Shown here: positions 24,072 through 32,071 of the stretch, piece by piece | Position numbering within the stretch: the stretch's first letter is position 1 | Layout: each line of letters starts with the position of its first letter | Source of the DNA: Amycolatopsis mongoliensis | GTDB taxonomy: Bacteria > Actinomycetota > Actinomycetes > Mycobacteriales > Pseudonocardiaceae | Reading direction: 5' to 3' | Assembly (NCBI RefSeq): GCF_030285665.1 | Contig: NZ_CP127295.1 | Coordinates: 4,154,001 to 4,218,000, forward strand | DNA: 64,000 nt | Made by a program: the position numbers and the translations under genes | The notes under the pieces: generated by a model | The model's database searches: none | The model's input: the letters and a program-made list of their open reading frames with translations, nothing else | What the model was told of the DNA's origin: nothing

Positions 24072-24497
24072 TCACGGCCCGGGCCAGGCCGCGAGCTTCC
24101 CGACGGCCTCGGCGGCCTGACGGAACCCCTCCTCGCCCAGGACGGCGTGCAGCTGGGCGTTGAACTCTTCGATCTCCGGGGCCACCCGGTCCAGCGCCTC
24201 TTCGCCTGCCGCGGTCAGCTCCAGGACCACCGCGCGGTGCTCGTGCGGATGGGCGCTCCTGCCGACCAGGCCCGCGTCGGCCAGCCGCGTCACCATCGCC
24301 GTCACCGCGGATTCGCGCTGGCCGAGCCGGGCCGCGAGCTCGCGCTGGGTCAAGCCGCCTTCGCGGACGGCGAAGAGCGCCCCGAGCTGGGCCGTCGTGA
24401 TGCCGGCCGCGGCCAGGCAGCGGCGGTCGGCCGCCACGCGCAGCCGGTGGGCGGCCTGCTGGAGCAGGAAGAACAGGCGCTGGTCGGGTTCGGGCAC
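24072..24497 (-). CDS. MarR-family regulator
   Basis: A 141-residue winged-helix repressor: the DNA-recognition part is LTQRELAARLGQRESAVTAMVTRLADAGLV and the wing is HPHEHRAVVLELTAAG. The GTG start faces the divergent thioesterase gene across 65 bp that contain a perfect 30-bp palindrome. This regulator therefore most likely controls itself and the thioesterase. The ligand is unknown; MarR proteins often sense aromatic acids or acyl-CoAs, which would suit the neighbour. Confidence 0.9.
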   Translation of the reverse strand: MPEPDQRLFFLLQQAAHRLRVAADRRCLAAAGITTAQLGALFAVREGGLTQRELAARLGQRESAVTAMVTRLADAGLVGRSAHPHEHRAVVLELTAAGEEALDRVAPEIEEFNAQLHAVLGEEGFRQAAEAVGKLAAWPGP

Positions 24498-24507
24498 GCC
24501 CCCGATC

Positions 24508-24561
24508 TTGACAGCTCGGGCCGAGTGGCGCCATCCTCACTTCACTAGTGAAGTGAGGATG
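24508..24561 (+). promoter_or_regulatory. Thioesterase promoter with 30-bp palindromic operator
   Basis: A perfect TTGACA -35 box (24508-24513) is followed at 18 bp by a CATCCT -10-like box. A perfect 30-bp palindrome (24532-24561, half-site CATCCTCACTTCACT) covers the -10 box and start region and ends 1 bp before the thioesterase ATG. Perfect symmetry over this length is typical of a MarR dimer site. Confidence 0.75.
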
Positions 24562-24562
24562 C

Positions 24563-25048
24563 ATGCCGGACTTCGAAGCCGCCCGCGCGGGCCTGGCGAG
24601 CCAGCCGTTCAGCCGTCTGCTGGGCGCCCGGCTGACCGAGTTCGGTGCCGGCGCGGCCACCCTGGAGCTGGACATCCGCGACGAACTCCAGCAGCAGAAC
24701 GGGTTCGTCCACGGCGGCGTACTGGCCTACGCCGCCGACAACGCGCTCACCTTCGCCGCCGGCACCGTGCTCGGAGCCGCGCTGCTCACCGCCGGCTTCA
24801 CGATCGACTACCTCCGCCCGGCCACCGGCGTCACGCTCCGGGCCCGCGCCGTCGTGGTGCAGGCGAGCCGGTTGCGCGCCACCTGCCGGTGCGAGGTGTA
24901 CACAGTGGATGGTGACGGCGAGACCACGCTCTGTGCCGCCGCGCAGGGGAGTGCGCGGGTCGTCCGGCCCCGTCAGGTACCGTCCCGGGATGAACCGTAC
25001 GGAAAACCGTTCACCCGTAACGAAAACCCTGAGGCGGACGCTGGGTAG
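24563..25048 (+). CDS. PaaI-family hotdog thioesterase
   Basis: A 161-residue acyl-CoA thioesterase. The hotdog active-site block NGFVHGGVLAYAADNA lies at about 45-60, with the expected HGG and following acidic residue. FTIDYLRPATGVTLRARA is the last helix-strand unit. The family hydrolyses aromatic or short acyl-CoAs. Its 3' end overlaps the next gene by 59 bp. Expression is probably set by the MarR palindrome directly upstream. Confidence 0.88.
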   Translation: MPDFEAARAGLASQPFSRLLGARLTEFGAGAATLELDIRDELQQQNGFVHGGVLAYAADNALTFAAGTVLGAALLTAGFTIDYLRPATGVTLRARAVVVQASRLRATCRCEVYTVDGDGETTLCAAAQGSARVVRPRQVPSRDEPYGKPFTRNENPEADAG

Positions 25049-25811
25049 GGTCCTGTTCCGGCTGGCCTCGAAAGTGCACGACCCGTACACCGATCAGCTG
25101 AACCGGATGGCTGACGAGCTCCGCGCGGAGATCGTCAGCCAGGGTGACCGGGTCCTCGATCGGGTGGTGGAGTTCGAGATCCGCAGCCGACGCGACATCG
25201 TCTACGCCGGCGACCAGGACGCCGCGCTGGAGAGCAACGTCTTCGCTCGCGAGAATCTGGTCGGCGCCCGGCACTTCGGCACGCCGAAGGAGACGCTCGA
25301 GTACGCGCTTTCGCTGGCACCGCAAGGAGGGATGGCGCTGGAGTTCGGTGTCGCGTCCGGCAACACGCTGCGAGCGATCGCCGGCGCCCGGGGCGGCCGG
25401 GAGGTCTACGGCTTCGACTCCTTCGACGGGCTGCCCGAAGCGTGGCTCAACGGCATGCCCGCCGGCGCCTTCGCCCGCGACGACCTGCCGGACGTCCCCG
25501 GCGCCGAGCTGGTCGTCGGCCTGTTCGCCGACAGCCTCCCCGGGTTCCTGGAGCAGCACCCCGGGCACGTCGACTTCCTGCACGTCGACGGCGACCTCTA
25601 CAGCTCGGCCAAGACCGTGCTCGACCAGTGCGGGCCGCGGCTGCGCGCGGGCAGCATCGTGCACTTCGACGAGTTCTTCAACTTCCCCGGCTGGAAGCGG
25701 CACGAGTACCGCGCCTGGACGGAGTACGTCGAGCGCACCGGCGTCGAGTTCGACTACGTCGCCTACACCTACAACGACAACCAGGTGACGGTGAAGATCA
25801 CGAAGCCGTAG
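24990..25811 (+). CDS. TylF/macrocin-O-methyltransferase-like enzyme
   Basis: A 273-residue SAM methyltransferase of the TylF group. The SAM site is ALEFGVASGNTLRAIAG (about 118-134), followed by YGFDSFDGLPEAW. The metal-binding DFLHVDGDLYSSAKTVLD and HFDEFFNFPGW match TylF-type enzymes that methylate sugars of macrolides or glycans. ATG 24990 lies inside the thioesterase gene, with a TACCGT box ending 6 nt before it; thus a separate leaderless transcript is plausible. No sugar biosynthesis cluster is adjacent, so the acceptor is unknown. Confidence 0.85.
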   Translation: MNRTENRSPVTKTLRRTLGRVLFRLASKVHDPYTDQLNRMADELRAEIVSQGDRVLDRVVEFEIRSRRDIVYAGDQDAALESNVFARENLVGARHFGTPKETLEYALSLAPQGGMALEFGVASGNTLRAIAGARGGREVYGFDSFDGLPEAWLNGMPAGAFARDDLPDVPGAELVVGLFADSLPGFLEQHPGHVDFLHVDGDLYSSAKTVLDQCGPRLRAGSIVHFDEFFNFPGWKRHEYRAWTEYVERTGVEFDYVAYTYNDNQVTVKITKP

Positions 25812-26148
25812 GCGGTCCGTCGAGGATTTCGCGCAGTTCCAGCGTGCCGACCTCGGCCCACGGGTGCCGCGAAGCGACCTCGACCGCCGTCTCGCGGTCC
25901 GGGCACTCCAGGACGTTGTAGCCGCCGATCTGCTCCTTGGTCTCGGCGAAGGGGCCGTCGGTCAGCAGGACTTCGCCGTCGCGCACCCGGATCGTCTTCG
26001 CCTCGGCCGGCGGGTGCAGGCCCGTGCCGCCCTGCCGGACGCCGCGCCGTTCGGCCTCGGCGGCCCATTCGTGGCAGCGCCGAGCCATCTCCGGGCCGGA
26101 CGCCTCCGCGGCGCTTTCGTCACCGCACAGCAGGAGCAGGTATCGCAC
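25798..26148 (-). CDS. YCII-related protein
   Basis: A 116-residue dimeric alpha/beta-barrel protein of the YCII/DGPF family. The hallmark DGPFAETKEQIGGY occurs at about 64-77 and the start is MRYLLLLCGDE. In actinomycetes these genes often accompany ECF sigma factors; none is adjacent here. The gene converges on the TylF-like gene and overlaps its last 14 bp. The biochemical role is not established. Confidence 0.88.
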   Translation of the reverse strand: MRYLLLLCGDESAAEASGPEMARRCHEWAAEAERRGVRQGGTGLHPPAEAKTIRVRDGEVLLTDGPFAETKEQIGGYNVLECPDRETAVEVASRHPWAEVGTLELREILDGPPTAS

Positions 26149-26170
26149 GGCGCCAGCATGCCACGCGGGC

Positions 26171-27157
26171 TCAGCCGTGGCAGCCCTCTTCGTTCAGCGG
26201 GCCGAACGACGGCAGGATGAGCCCGCACAGGTAGCCGTCGATCCACCGGCCGTTCCCGGAGAGGTCGGTGCCGAGCCGGACCAGCGGCGCGAACCCCCGG
26301 ATGCCGGCGGCGAGCGCGTCCTGGTTGCGCTGCAGCATCGACGTCAGCTGGTCGAGCTGGGTGAGCAGCGGGCCGACCTGGGTGTCGTTGTCGCTGATCA
26401 GCCCGGACAGCTCGGTGGCGAGCTGCCGCGAGCCGTCGAGCAGGGAGCCGATCGCCTGTTCGCGGTTGCTCACTTCGGCGAGCAGCTGGTTCCCGTCGGC
26501 CAGGAGCCGCTGCACGGCGGTGTCGCGGTCGACGAGCGTCTGCGAAACGACGCGCGTGTTGCCCAGCAGGGTGCCGAGCTGGTGGTCCCGCGTGGCGAGC
26601 GTGTCCGACAGCCGCGACAACCCGGTGAGCGCGGCGCGGACGCTCTGCGGCGTGTTCGCCAGCGTCGCCGACAGCGTGTCGAAGCTCTTCGCCAGCTGCG
26701 TGGTGTCGATCCTGTCCACAGTGGACGACAGCTCCCCGAACGCCGCGAGGATGTCGTAGGGAACGCTGGTGCGCGAGCGCGGGATCGGCTGCCCGGGATC
26801 GAGCGTCCCGTCGCCCCGCGGGTCGAGCGCGAGGTACTTCTGGCCGAGCACGGTCTTCAGCCGGATCGCCGCGCCGGTCGCGTCACCCAGCCACGCGCCC
26901 TTGACCCGGAAGGAAACCCGCACGCGGTCGCCGCGCAGCTCGACGTCCGAGACGCGGCCGACCTCGACGCCGGCGATGCGAACGTCGTTGCCTTCGAACA
27001 GGCCGGCCGCTTCGCTGAACTCCGCGGAGTAGGTCGTGCCGTCGCCGATCACGGGCAGGGAGCGCGCGTTGAGCGCCGTGAGCACGCCCAGGGCCAGCAC
27101 GGTCAGGCCGACGAGCGCCGTCCTGACCGGGGCATCGGCGGCCCGGCGTATTGACAT
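26171..27157 (-). CDS. Orphan Mce/MlaD-domain protein
   Basis: A 328-residue envelope protein with one N-terminal transmembrane anchor (residues 12-32), an MlaD domain (TYSAEFSEAAGLFEGNDVRIAGVEVGRV), then a long coiled-coil-like region (about 120-290). This is the Mce lipid-transport architecture. Normally six such genes stand with two YrbE permeases; here it is alone. ATG 27157 is used; an upstream GTG adds eight residues (MAYVTLDA). It may work with Mce complexes encoded elsewhere. Confidence 0.85.
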   Translation of the reverse strand: MSIRRAADAPVRTALVGLTVLALGVLTALNARSLPVIGDGTTYSAEFSEAAGLFEGNDVRIAGVEVGRVSDVELRGDRVRVSFRVKGAWLGDATGAAIRLKTVLGQKYLALDPRGDGTLDPGQPIPRSRTSVPYDILAAFGELSSTVDRIDTTQLAKSFDTLSATLANTPQSVRAALTGLSRLSDTLATRDHQLGTLLGNTRVVSQTLVDRDTAVQRLLADGNQLLAEVSNREQAIGSLLDGSRQLATELSGLISDNDTQVGPLLTQLDQLTSMLQRNQDALAAGIRGFAPLVRLGTDLSGNGRWIDGYLCGLILPSFGPLNEEGCHG

Positions 27158-27226
27158 GGCGTCAAGAGTGACGTACGCCACGCCGGGTCGCCAGCCGAGT
27201 CCCCCGAAGAGACGAAGATCGTCGAT

Positions 27227-28417
27227 TCACGCGGAGGTGAGCTCAGGGTACTCACGGTATTCCAGCGCGTTGGCCGCGCGATCGGTCATCCAGGTGAACA
27301 CCTTGCCGAACAGCCGCGTGCTCAGCATCCGGTAGGCGCGGTTGCGGCTGCGGATCTTCGCGGCGGTGCGCGGGGCGAGGAAGTTGCCGGAACCCTTGCC
27401 GTTCTTCTGCCCGACCGTGGCCGGCTTGCGGAGGCGCTCCTCGTACTTCGCGAACGCCGTCACGTGGTCGCCGCCGGCCGCCGCGAGCTCGCCGGCCAGC
27501 ACCTGGGCGCCCATCATGGCGAGGCCGGTGCCGGACCCGCCCGGCCCGGCGCACCAGGCGGCGTCACCGAGCAGCACGACCCGGCCCTTCGACCAGCGGT
27601 CGAGGTGGATCTGGCTGATCGAGTCGACGTACAGGTCGTCCGCCGCCGGCAGCGCTTCGAGGAGTTTCGGCGTTTCCCAGCCGGTGTCCGCGAAGAGCCG
27701 GGCGACCAGGGCGCGCTGCTCGTCCGGGGTGCGGCGGCGGAACTCGACGCCGTCGGCGGCGAAGACCAGCCCGACGTGCAGCCGGTCCGGCAGCCGGTGA
27801 CTGCCCACGGTCAGGCCGCGGCCGGGCTCGTTGTACATCACGCTGGTGTGGTCGAGGCCGAGGTGGTTGGGCGCGGTGAACCCGGCGATCCCGAACCCGA
27901 GGTCGCGCCGGAAGTCCGCCTCGGGACCGAAGGCGGCGGCCCGCACCCCGGAGTGCACGCCGTCGGCCCCGACGACGAGGTCGAACCGGCGCGGCGCACC
28001 GTGGCGGAAGGTCACGTCGACGCCGTCGGCGGTCTCGGTCAGGCTCGTGACGCGGTCGCCGAAGACGTACTCGGTGTGGTCCTTGGTGTGCTCGTACAGG
28101 ATCCGCGCGAGGTCGCCCCGCAGGATCTCGACCTCCCCGCTCCAGGCGGCGCCGGGCACGGTCAGCTGGGGCCGCGCGTCGAGGCCGAGCACGGTCTGGT
28201 CGCCCATCGCGGTCTCGCACCGCCTGACGTCGTCGAGGATGCCCATGGCCCGCAGGAGCTTCACCTGCTCACCCCGGAAGTCGACGGCCTGCCCACCGGG
28301 CCGCAGGGCGGGCGCGGTCTCGACGACGGTCACGCGGTAGCCGTGGCGGCGCAGCCAGTAGGCCGCGGACGGGCCGGCGATGCTGGCCCCGGACACGAGC
28401 ACGGTCTTGGCGGTCAT
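27227..28417 (-). CDS. FAD-dependent aromatic-type monooxygenase
   Basis: A 396-residue flavoprotein hydroxylase of the PHBH/TetX group. The FAD dinucleotide motif is VLVSGASIAGPSAAYWLRRHG at the N-terminus. The central VVGADGVHSGVR is the DG motif, and GDAAWCAGPGGSGTGLAMMGA is the second FAD motif. Such enzymes hydroxylate aromatics or inactivate antibiotics such as tetracyclines and rifamycins. ATG 28417 follows GAGAGG. It diverges from a TetR gene, which probably controls it. Confidence 0.88.
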   Translation of the reverse strand: MTAKTVLVSGASIAGPSAAYWLRRHGYRVTVVETAPALRPGGQAVDFRGEQVKLLRAMGILDDVRRCETAMGDQTVLGLDARPQLTVPGAAWSGEVEILRGDLARILYEHTKDHTEYVFGDRVTSLTETADGVDVTFRHGAPRRFDLVVGADGVHSGVRAAAFGPEADFRRDLGFGIAGFTAPNHLGLDHTSVMYNEPGRGLTVGSHRLPDRLHVGLVFAADGVEFRRRTPDEQRALVARLFADTGWETPKLLEALPAADDLYVDSISQIHLDRWSKGRVVLLGDAAWCAGPGGSGTGLAMMGAQVLAGELAAAGGDHVTAFAKYEERLRKPATVGQKNGKGSGNFLAPRTAAKIRSRNRAYRMLSTRLFGKVFTWMTDRAANALEYREYPELTSA

Positions 28418-28467
28418 GGGAGGTTCCTCTCGGGTCGGTGCTGATGCCCCCAAGCTGCTCCGCCGCG

Positions 28468-28499
28468 CTGACGGTTCTCGCACGATCCGCTGACCGTTC
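28468..28499. promoter_or_regulatory. Direct repeats in monooxygenase/TetR intergenic region
   Basis: Two copies of CTGACnGTTC (28468-28477 and 28490-28499) are spaced 22 bp apart, about two helical turns. They lie between the divergent monooxygenase and TetR genes and are the best candidate operator there. Confidence 0.4.
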
Positions 28500-28529
28500 G
28501 GCCGGTGGTGTCCGGTTCGAGTGGCTAGC

Positions 28530-29192
28530 ATGACGCCCGTGGACCGCTCCGCCGCAGGCCGGATCCCGCAGGACGGCGAGGACGCCGCCGTCGAGGCGCG
28601 CATCCTGAACGCCGCCGCGCACCTCGTCGCCGAGGAGGGGTTCGGGCGGCTGAAGATCGGGGCCGTCTGCGCCCGGTCCGGCTACGCGCGGTCCGTCGTC
28701 TTCCAGCACTTCGGCGACAAGGACGGGCTCGGGCAGCGGCTGGTCGAGTACGCCGTCGAGGAGTTCACCAACGCCTACAGCGAGGCCGTCGCGGCCCGGA
28801 CCGGCGCCGCCACCGCGACGCCGATGGACATGCTGCGCGCGCTGCTCGACATCATCTTCGAGCTGATCCGCACGATGCCGACACTCAACCAGGCCTTCCT
28901 GGCGTGCTGGGGCGACGCGGCGGCCGAGTACTCGGCCCTGCGCGGCGCGCTGACCGAGGCCGACCGCCGGTTCCGGTTCGCCATCGCCCAGACCCTGGCC
29001 AGCGGCGTCGCGGACGGGTCCATCACCGGCGTCCGCGACGCGGATGCGTACGCGTCGGCGCTGCTGGCGCAGCTGCGCGGGATCTCGATGCAGGCGCTGA
29101 TCGACCCCGACGGCGTCGACCTGCGCGGGGTCCGCACCGAGCTGGAGCGCGGCATCGACCGCCTCTCCGCGAGCTTCCGCGGCAGTGCCTAG
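28530..29192 (+). CDS. TetR-family regulator
   Basis: A roughly 220-residue repressor. The TetR helix-turn-helix is ILNAAAHLVAEEGFGRLKIGAVCARSGYARSVVFQHFGDKDGL, followed by a C-terminal ligand domain rich in alanine and leucine. ATG 28530 is used; a TAGCAT box overlapping it would allow a leaderless start at GTG 28539. It is divergent from the FAD monooxygenase gene. Its last bases overlap the facing YggT gene by 4 bp. Confidence 0.87.
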   Translation: MTPVDRSAAGRIPQDGEDAAVEARILNAAAHLVAEEGFGRLKIGAVCARSGYARSVVFQHFGDKDGLGQRLVEYAVEEFTNAYSEAVAARTGAATATPMDMLRALLDIIFELIRTMPTLNQAFLACWGDAAAEYSALRGALTEADRRFRFAIAQTLASGVADGSITGVRDADAYASALLAQLRGISMQALIDPDGVDLRGVRTELERGIDRLSASFRGSA

Positions 29193-29464
29193 AGCGCGAA
29201 GACGATCCCCCGCAGCACGATCACGCCGATGAAGACCAGCGTGAAGGCGAGGTCGAGCGAGATCCCGCCGATCCGCACCGGCCGCACGACCCGCCGCACC
29301 GGCCCGATGACCGGCTCGGTGGCCGAGTAGGCCAGGCTCCGGGCCCGCCGCGCCCACGGCGGGCTGTCCGCCAGCATCCCGACCCAGTCCAGCACCATCC
29401 GCGCGATCAGCACGAGCAGGTACAGGCTCAGTGCGAAGCCGAGCAGTGTCCCTAGTACACCCAT
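29189..29464 (-). CDS. YggT-family membrane protein
   Basis: A 91-residue integral membrane protein with two hydrophobic helices (residues 4-28 and 68-90) separated by the conserved PVIGPVRRVVRP loop. YggT proteins are linked to cell-shape and osmotic traits in several bacteria. ATG 29464 is chosen because GGAGGAA stands 4 nt before it. It meets the TetR gene tail to tail with a 4-bp overlap. Confidence 0.85.
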   Translation of the reverse strand: MGVLGTLLGFALSLYLLVLIARMVLDWVGMLADSPPWARRARSLAYSATEPVIGPVRRVVRPVRIGGISLDLAFTLVFIGVIVLRGIVFAL

Positions 29465-29530
29465 GGGTTCCTCCGTCCCTGTCACTTCGACAACGCGCGG
29501 AGGAGCCCGGCAGTGCCGGATCCGTCCGGT

Positions 29531-30433
29531 TCACAGCCTTTCGACAGGATCCAGGGCGCAGAGCCCGGCCAAGTCGCGCCAGAGATCTTCTTCGCGGTCG
29601 TGGTCGTAGGACGCCGGCGACGACGGCGTCACCTTCCGCCGGTCGATGTACGCCCCGCTCCCGGCGGGCCGCGGGCCGAGGACGGCGTCGGCGAGCAGCC
29701 CGCCCGCCGCGGTGGCGGACATGGCGAGCGGCGTCGCCGTGAGGGCGGGCATCAGCGTGCGGGACGCGAACCGGACGACCGGGCCCGCGTCGCGGACGAG
29801 CCCGGTCCCGGGCACGTAGCCGGGGTTGAACGTGTAGACGTCGACGCCGTCCGGGAGCCGCCTGGCCAGCGCGTGCACGAGGTGGATCAGGGCGAGCTTG
29901 CTCGTCGAGTAGGCCCGGCGGCCGTCGGTGGCGGTGCGGGCGTCCGGGCGGGGGCGGGCGAGCTCGGCGGTGGGCTCCCAGCGCGGCGCGGGCACCATGC
30001 CCAGGGTGTGCCTGAAGTCGCCGAAGTGGGTGTCGCTGCCGACGAGCACGATCCGGGCCGGTGCGGCGAACCGGGCCCACAGCAGGCGCAGGAGGAGGTA
30101 GTTGGCGAGGACGTTCACCGCGAAGGTCGGCTCGAAGCCGTCTTCGGTGGCGTGGGCGCGGCTGGTCATCTGCAGGCCGGCGTTGCCGACGAAGCCGTCC
30201 AACGGCGGCAGTCCGGCCAGCTCCGCGGCGGCGGCCCGGATGGACGTCATCGACGCGAGGTCGCACGCCAGCGCCGTCACGTTCGGATTCCCCGTGCTGC
30301 GGGCCAGTTCGCCGGCGAGCGCGCCACCGCGCGCGGTGACCACGAGGTGGACGCCGGGTCGCTCCCGGAGGATCTTCTCGGCGGCAGCGCGTCCCAGCCC
30401 CCGGCTCGCCCCGGTCATCAGCAGGGTCTTCAC
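29531..30433 (-). CDS. Short-chain dehydrogenase (protochlorophyllide-reductase-like)
   Basis: A 300-residue SDR. The cofactor loop is TGASRGLG at about 6-13, NAGLQ is near 86, and the active site YSTSK is near 174. Overall layout resembles WWOX/protochlorophyllide reductase-like SDRs acting on lipophilic substrates. GTG 30433 has AGGAGG at ideal spacing. A TetR gene diverges from it and a nested palindrome lies between, so it is probably a repressor-controlled enzyme. Confidence 0.86.
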   Translation of the reverse strand: MKTLLMTGASRGLGRAAAEKILRERPGVHLVVTARGGALAGELARSTGNPNVTALACDLASMTSIRAAAAELAGLPPLDGFVGNAGLQMTSRAHATEDGFEPTFAVNVLANYLLLRLLWARFAAPARIVLVGSDTHFGDFRHTLGMVPAPRWEPTAELARPRPDARTATDGRRAYSTSKLALIHLVHALARRLPDGVDVYTFNPGYVPGTGLVRDAGPVVRFASRTLMPALTATPLAMSATAAGGLLADAVLGPRPAGSGAYIDRRKVTPSSPASYDHDREEDLWRDLAGLCALDPVERL

Positions 30434-30450
30434 AGCTCCTCCTTGAACTC

Positions 30451-30483
30451 GATCCCAAGTGGTACTCGGTACCATACGGGATC
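30451..30483. promoter_or_regulatory. Nested inverted-repeat operator between SDR and TetR genes
   Basis: The symmetric pattern is GATCCC-N3-TGGTAC-N3-GTACCA-N3-GGGATC, exact in both inner and outer arms over 33 bp. It is placed between divergent genes, 18 bp from the SDR start and 27 bp from the TetR start. This size and symmetry fit a TetR dimer or pair of dimers. Confidence 0.7.
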
Positions 30484-30509
30484 TGGTTCGACGCCGCTAG
30501 GATGCGGCC

Positions 30510-31091
30510 ATGACCGAGCAGGTGCCGCTGCGCGAGCGCAAGAAGCGCCGCGCCCAGGAAGCGATCGTCGACGCGGCGTACGCGCTGTTCGCCGAGCGTG
30601 GCTTCGCGGACGTGACGGTGACGGAGATCGCCGAGCGCGCGGAAGTGGGCCGCACGACGTTCTTCCGCTACTTCGGCGACAAGCAAGAAGTGCTGTTCGT
30701 CGACGAGCGGAACCTGCTGGCCGCCCTGCTCGCCGCGCCGGCGTCGTCGGCGCGGCCCCCGACGGTCCGCGAGGCGCTGGAAGAGGCCAGGGAGCTGGTC
30801 GCGATGATGTGCGCGACGGTGACGGCGGACGGGCACCGGTACCGGCTGCACGAAAAACTGGTGGCGGACAACGAAGAGCTGCACGACCGGAGCGAGCGGA
30901 AGCTGCTGAACCTGACGGAGGCGATGACCGGCCGCCTGGCCCAGCGGGGGATGGCTGCGCCGGAAGCGGCGCTCGCGGCGCACGTGGCCCTGGCGTGCTT
31001 CCGCGCGGGCCGCGCGACGGCGGGCGACGATCCTCAGGCGCTGGGATCCGCTGTGGACGGCGCTTTCGAGGCGCTGCTGCGGGACTTCTGA
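30510..31091 (+). CDS. TetR-family regulator
   Basis: A 193-residue repressor. The N-terminal DNA-binding part is RRAQEAIVDAAYALFAERGFADVTVTEIAERAEVGRTTFFRYFGDKQE, a clear TetR signature. The helical C-terminal part carries no recognised ligand motif. It is divergent from the SDR gene across a nested palindrome. Its 3' end overlaps the convergent metallo-hydrolase gene by 58 bp. Confidence 0.9.
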   Translation: MTEQVPLRERKKRRAQEAIVDAAYALFAERGFADVTVTEIAERAEVGRTTFFRYFGDKQEVLFVDERNLLAALLAAPASSARPPTVREALEEARELVAMMCATVTADGHRYRLHEKLVADNEELHDRSERKLLNLTEAMTGRLAQRGMAAPEAALAAHVALACFRAGRATAGDDPQALGSAVDGAFEALLRDF

Positions 31092-31990
31092 GCGTCGCCC
31101 GCCCAGCGGTGGATGGCGAACCGGCTGCCGTCGCGGCGCACTTCGACGGCGCCCGGACCGCCGAAGTGCGCGGGGACGACGAGCTCGTGCCGGTCCGCGG
31201 CGCGTTCGAGGACGCGGCGCCGGGTGACGGCGGCTTGCCGTTCGTCTTCGCAGAAACAGCTGCTGTGCCGGGGTTCGAGGACCTGGACCGGGCTGTGCAG
31301 CAGGTCGCCGACGAACACGGCGCGGTCTCCGCCGGAGGCCAATCGGACGACGGACGAGCCGGGGGTGTGGCCGGGCGCGGGCTCGAGGGTCAGGTTGCGG
31401 TCGATCCGGTGGTTTCCCTCCCACAGCACGGCCTTGCCGAGCACGGGGGCGATGCTGTCGGCGTAGACGAGCAGGCTGCCTTCGCGGCGCAGTCGTTCGT
31501 GCTCGGTGCGCGGGGAGGGGCGGCGGTGGGCGTTGCGCGGGTCGAAGTACACCTGGTCGGCGCGGGGGATGAGGTAGGTGGCGTTGGGGAAGGCCGGAAC
31601 CCATTCGCCGTTGCGCCGCAAGGTGTTCCAGCCGACATGGTCGTAGTGGATGTGGGTGTTGACGACGACGTCGACGTCTTCGGGCCGGACACCGGCGGCG
31701 GCGAGCCGGTCGAGGAAGTTCGTCGCCAGGTGGTCGAACAGCGGGATCTGCGGGCGGTGCCGGTCGTTGCCGACGCCGGTGTCGACGAGGACGACCCGGC
31801 CTTCGCTGCGCAGCACCCAGGTCTGGACCGTGCCGCGGTAGCCACCGGTTTCGGGGTTCCAGTGGTCGGGCGCGAGCCAGTGGGCGTTGTCCTGCCAGAG
31901 TTCGGGCGGGCTGGGGACGATGGTCCGCGCGGGGGCGATCTCGCCCTGCCACTCGAGGACCTTCACGACTTCGACGTCACCGATGTGCAT
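31034..31990 (-). CDS. MBL-fold metallo-hydrolase
   Basis: A 318-residue zinc hydrolase of the metallo-beta-lactamase fold. Metal ligands are in THIHYDHVGWN (HxHxDH, near residue 116), the GHTPGSSVV histidine (about 212), the VFVGDLLHSPVQ aspartate and a late PAHFG histidine. Lactonases and other hydrolases share this layout. ATG 31990 follows GGAGG closely; an ATG farther upstream (MSDSGIGKLK) is possible. The last 18 codons overlap the facing TetR gene. The divergent AraC gene may regulate it. Confidence 0.85.
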   Translation of the reverse strand: MHIGDVEVVKVLEWQGEIAPARTIVPSPPELWQDNAHWLAPDHWNPETGGYRGTVQTWVLRSEGRVVLVDTGVGNDRHRPQIPLFDHLATNFLDRLAAAGVRPEDVDVVVNTHIHYDHVGWNTLRRNGEWVPAFPNATYLIPRADQVYFDPRNAHRRPSPRTEHERLRREGSLLVYADSIAPVLGKAVLWEGNHRIDRNLTLEPAPGHTPGSSVVRLASGGDRAVFVGDLLHSPVQVLEPRHSSCFCEDERQAAVTRRRVLERAADRHELVVPAHFGGPGAVEVRRDGSRFAIHRWAGDAQKSRSSASKAPSTADPSA

Positions 31991-32059
31991 GCCTCCACTC
32001 TGCGGCTCTTTCTTGAGCTTTCCAATGCCTGAATCGCTCATTCTGATGCGCGAACGTCT

Positions 32060-32065
32060 TATAGT
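32060..32065 (+). promoter_or_regulatory. -10 box of the AraC gene (leaderless)
   Basis: TATAGT lies 6 nt before GTG 32072 in an unusually AT-richer stretch. Transcription would start at or next to the start codon, and no ribosome site is present. No convincing -35 box is visible. Confidence 0.55.
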
Positions 32066-32071
32066 CGAGGT

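Noticed and set aside
28269..31952. A minus-strand open frame of more than 1,200 codons crossing several genes.
   Set aside because: It has arginine/proline/alanine-rich low-complexity protein and overlaps five well-supported genes on both strands. It is a GC-bias shadow.
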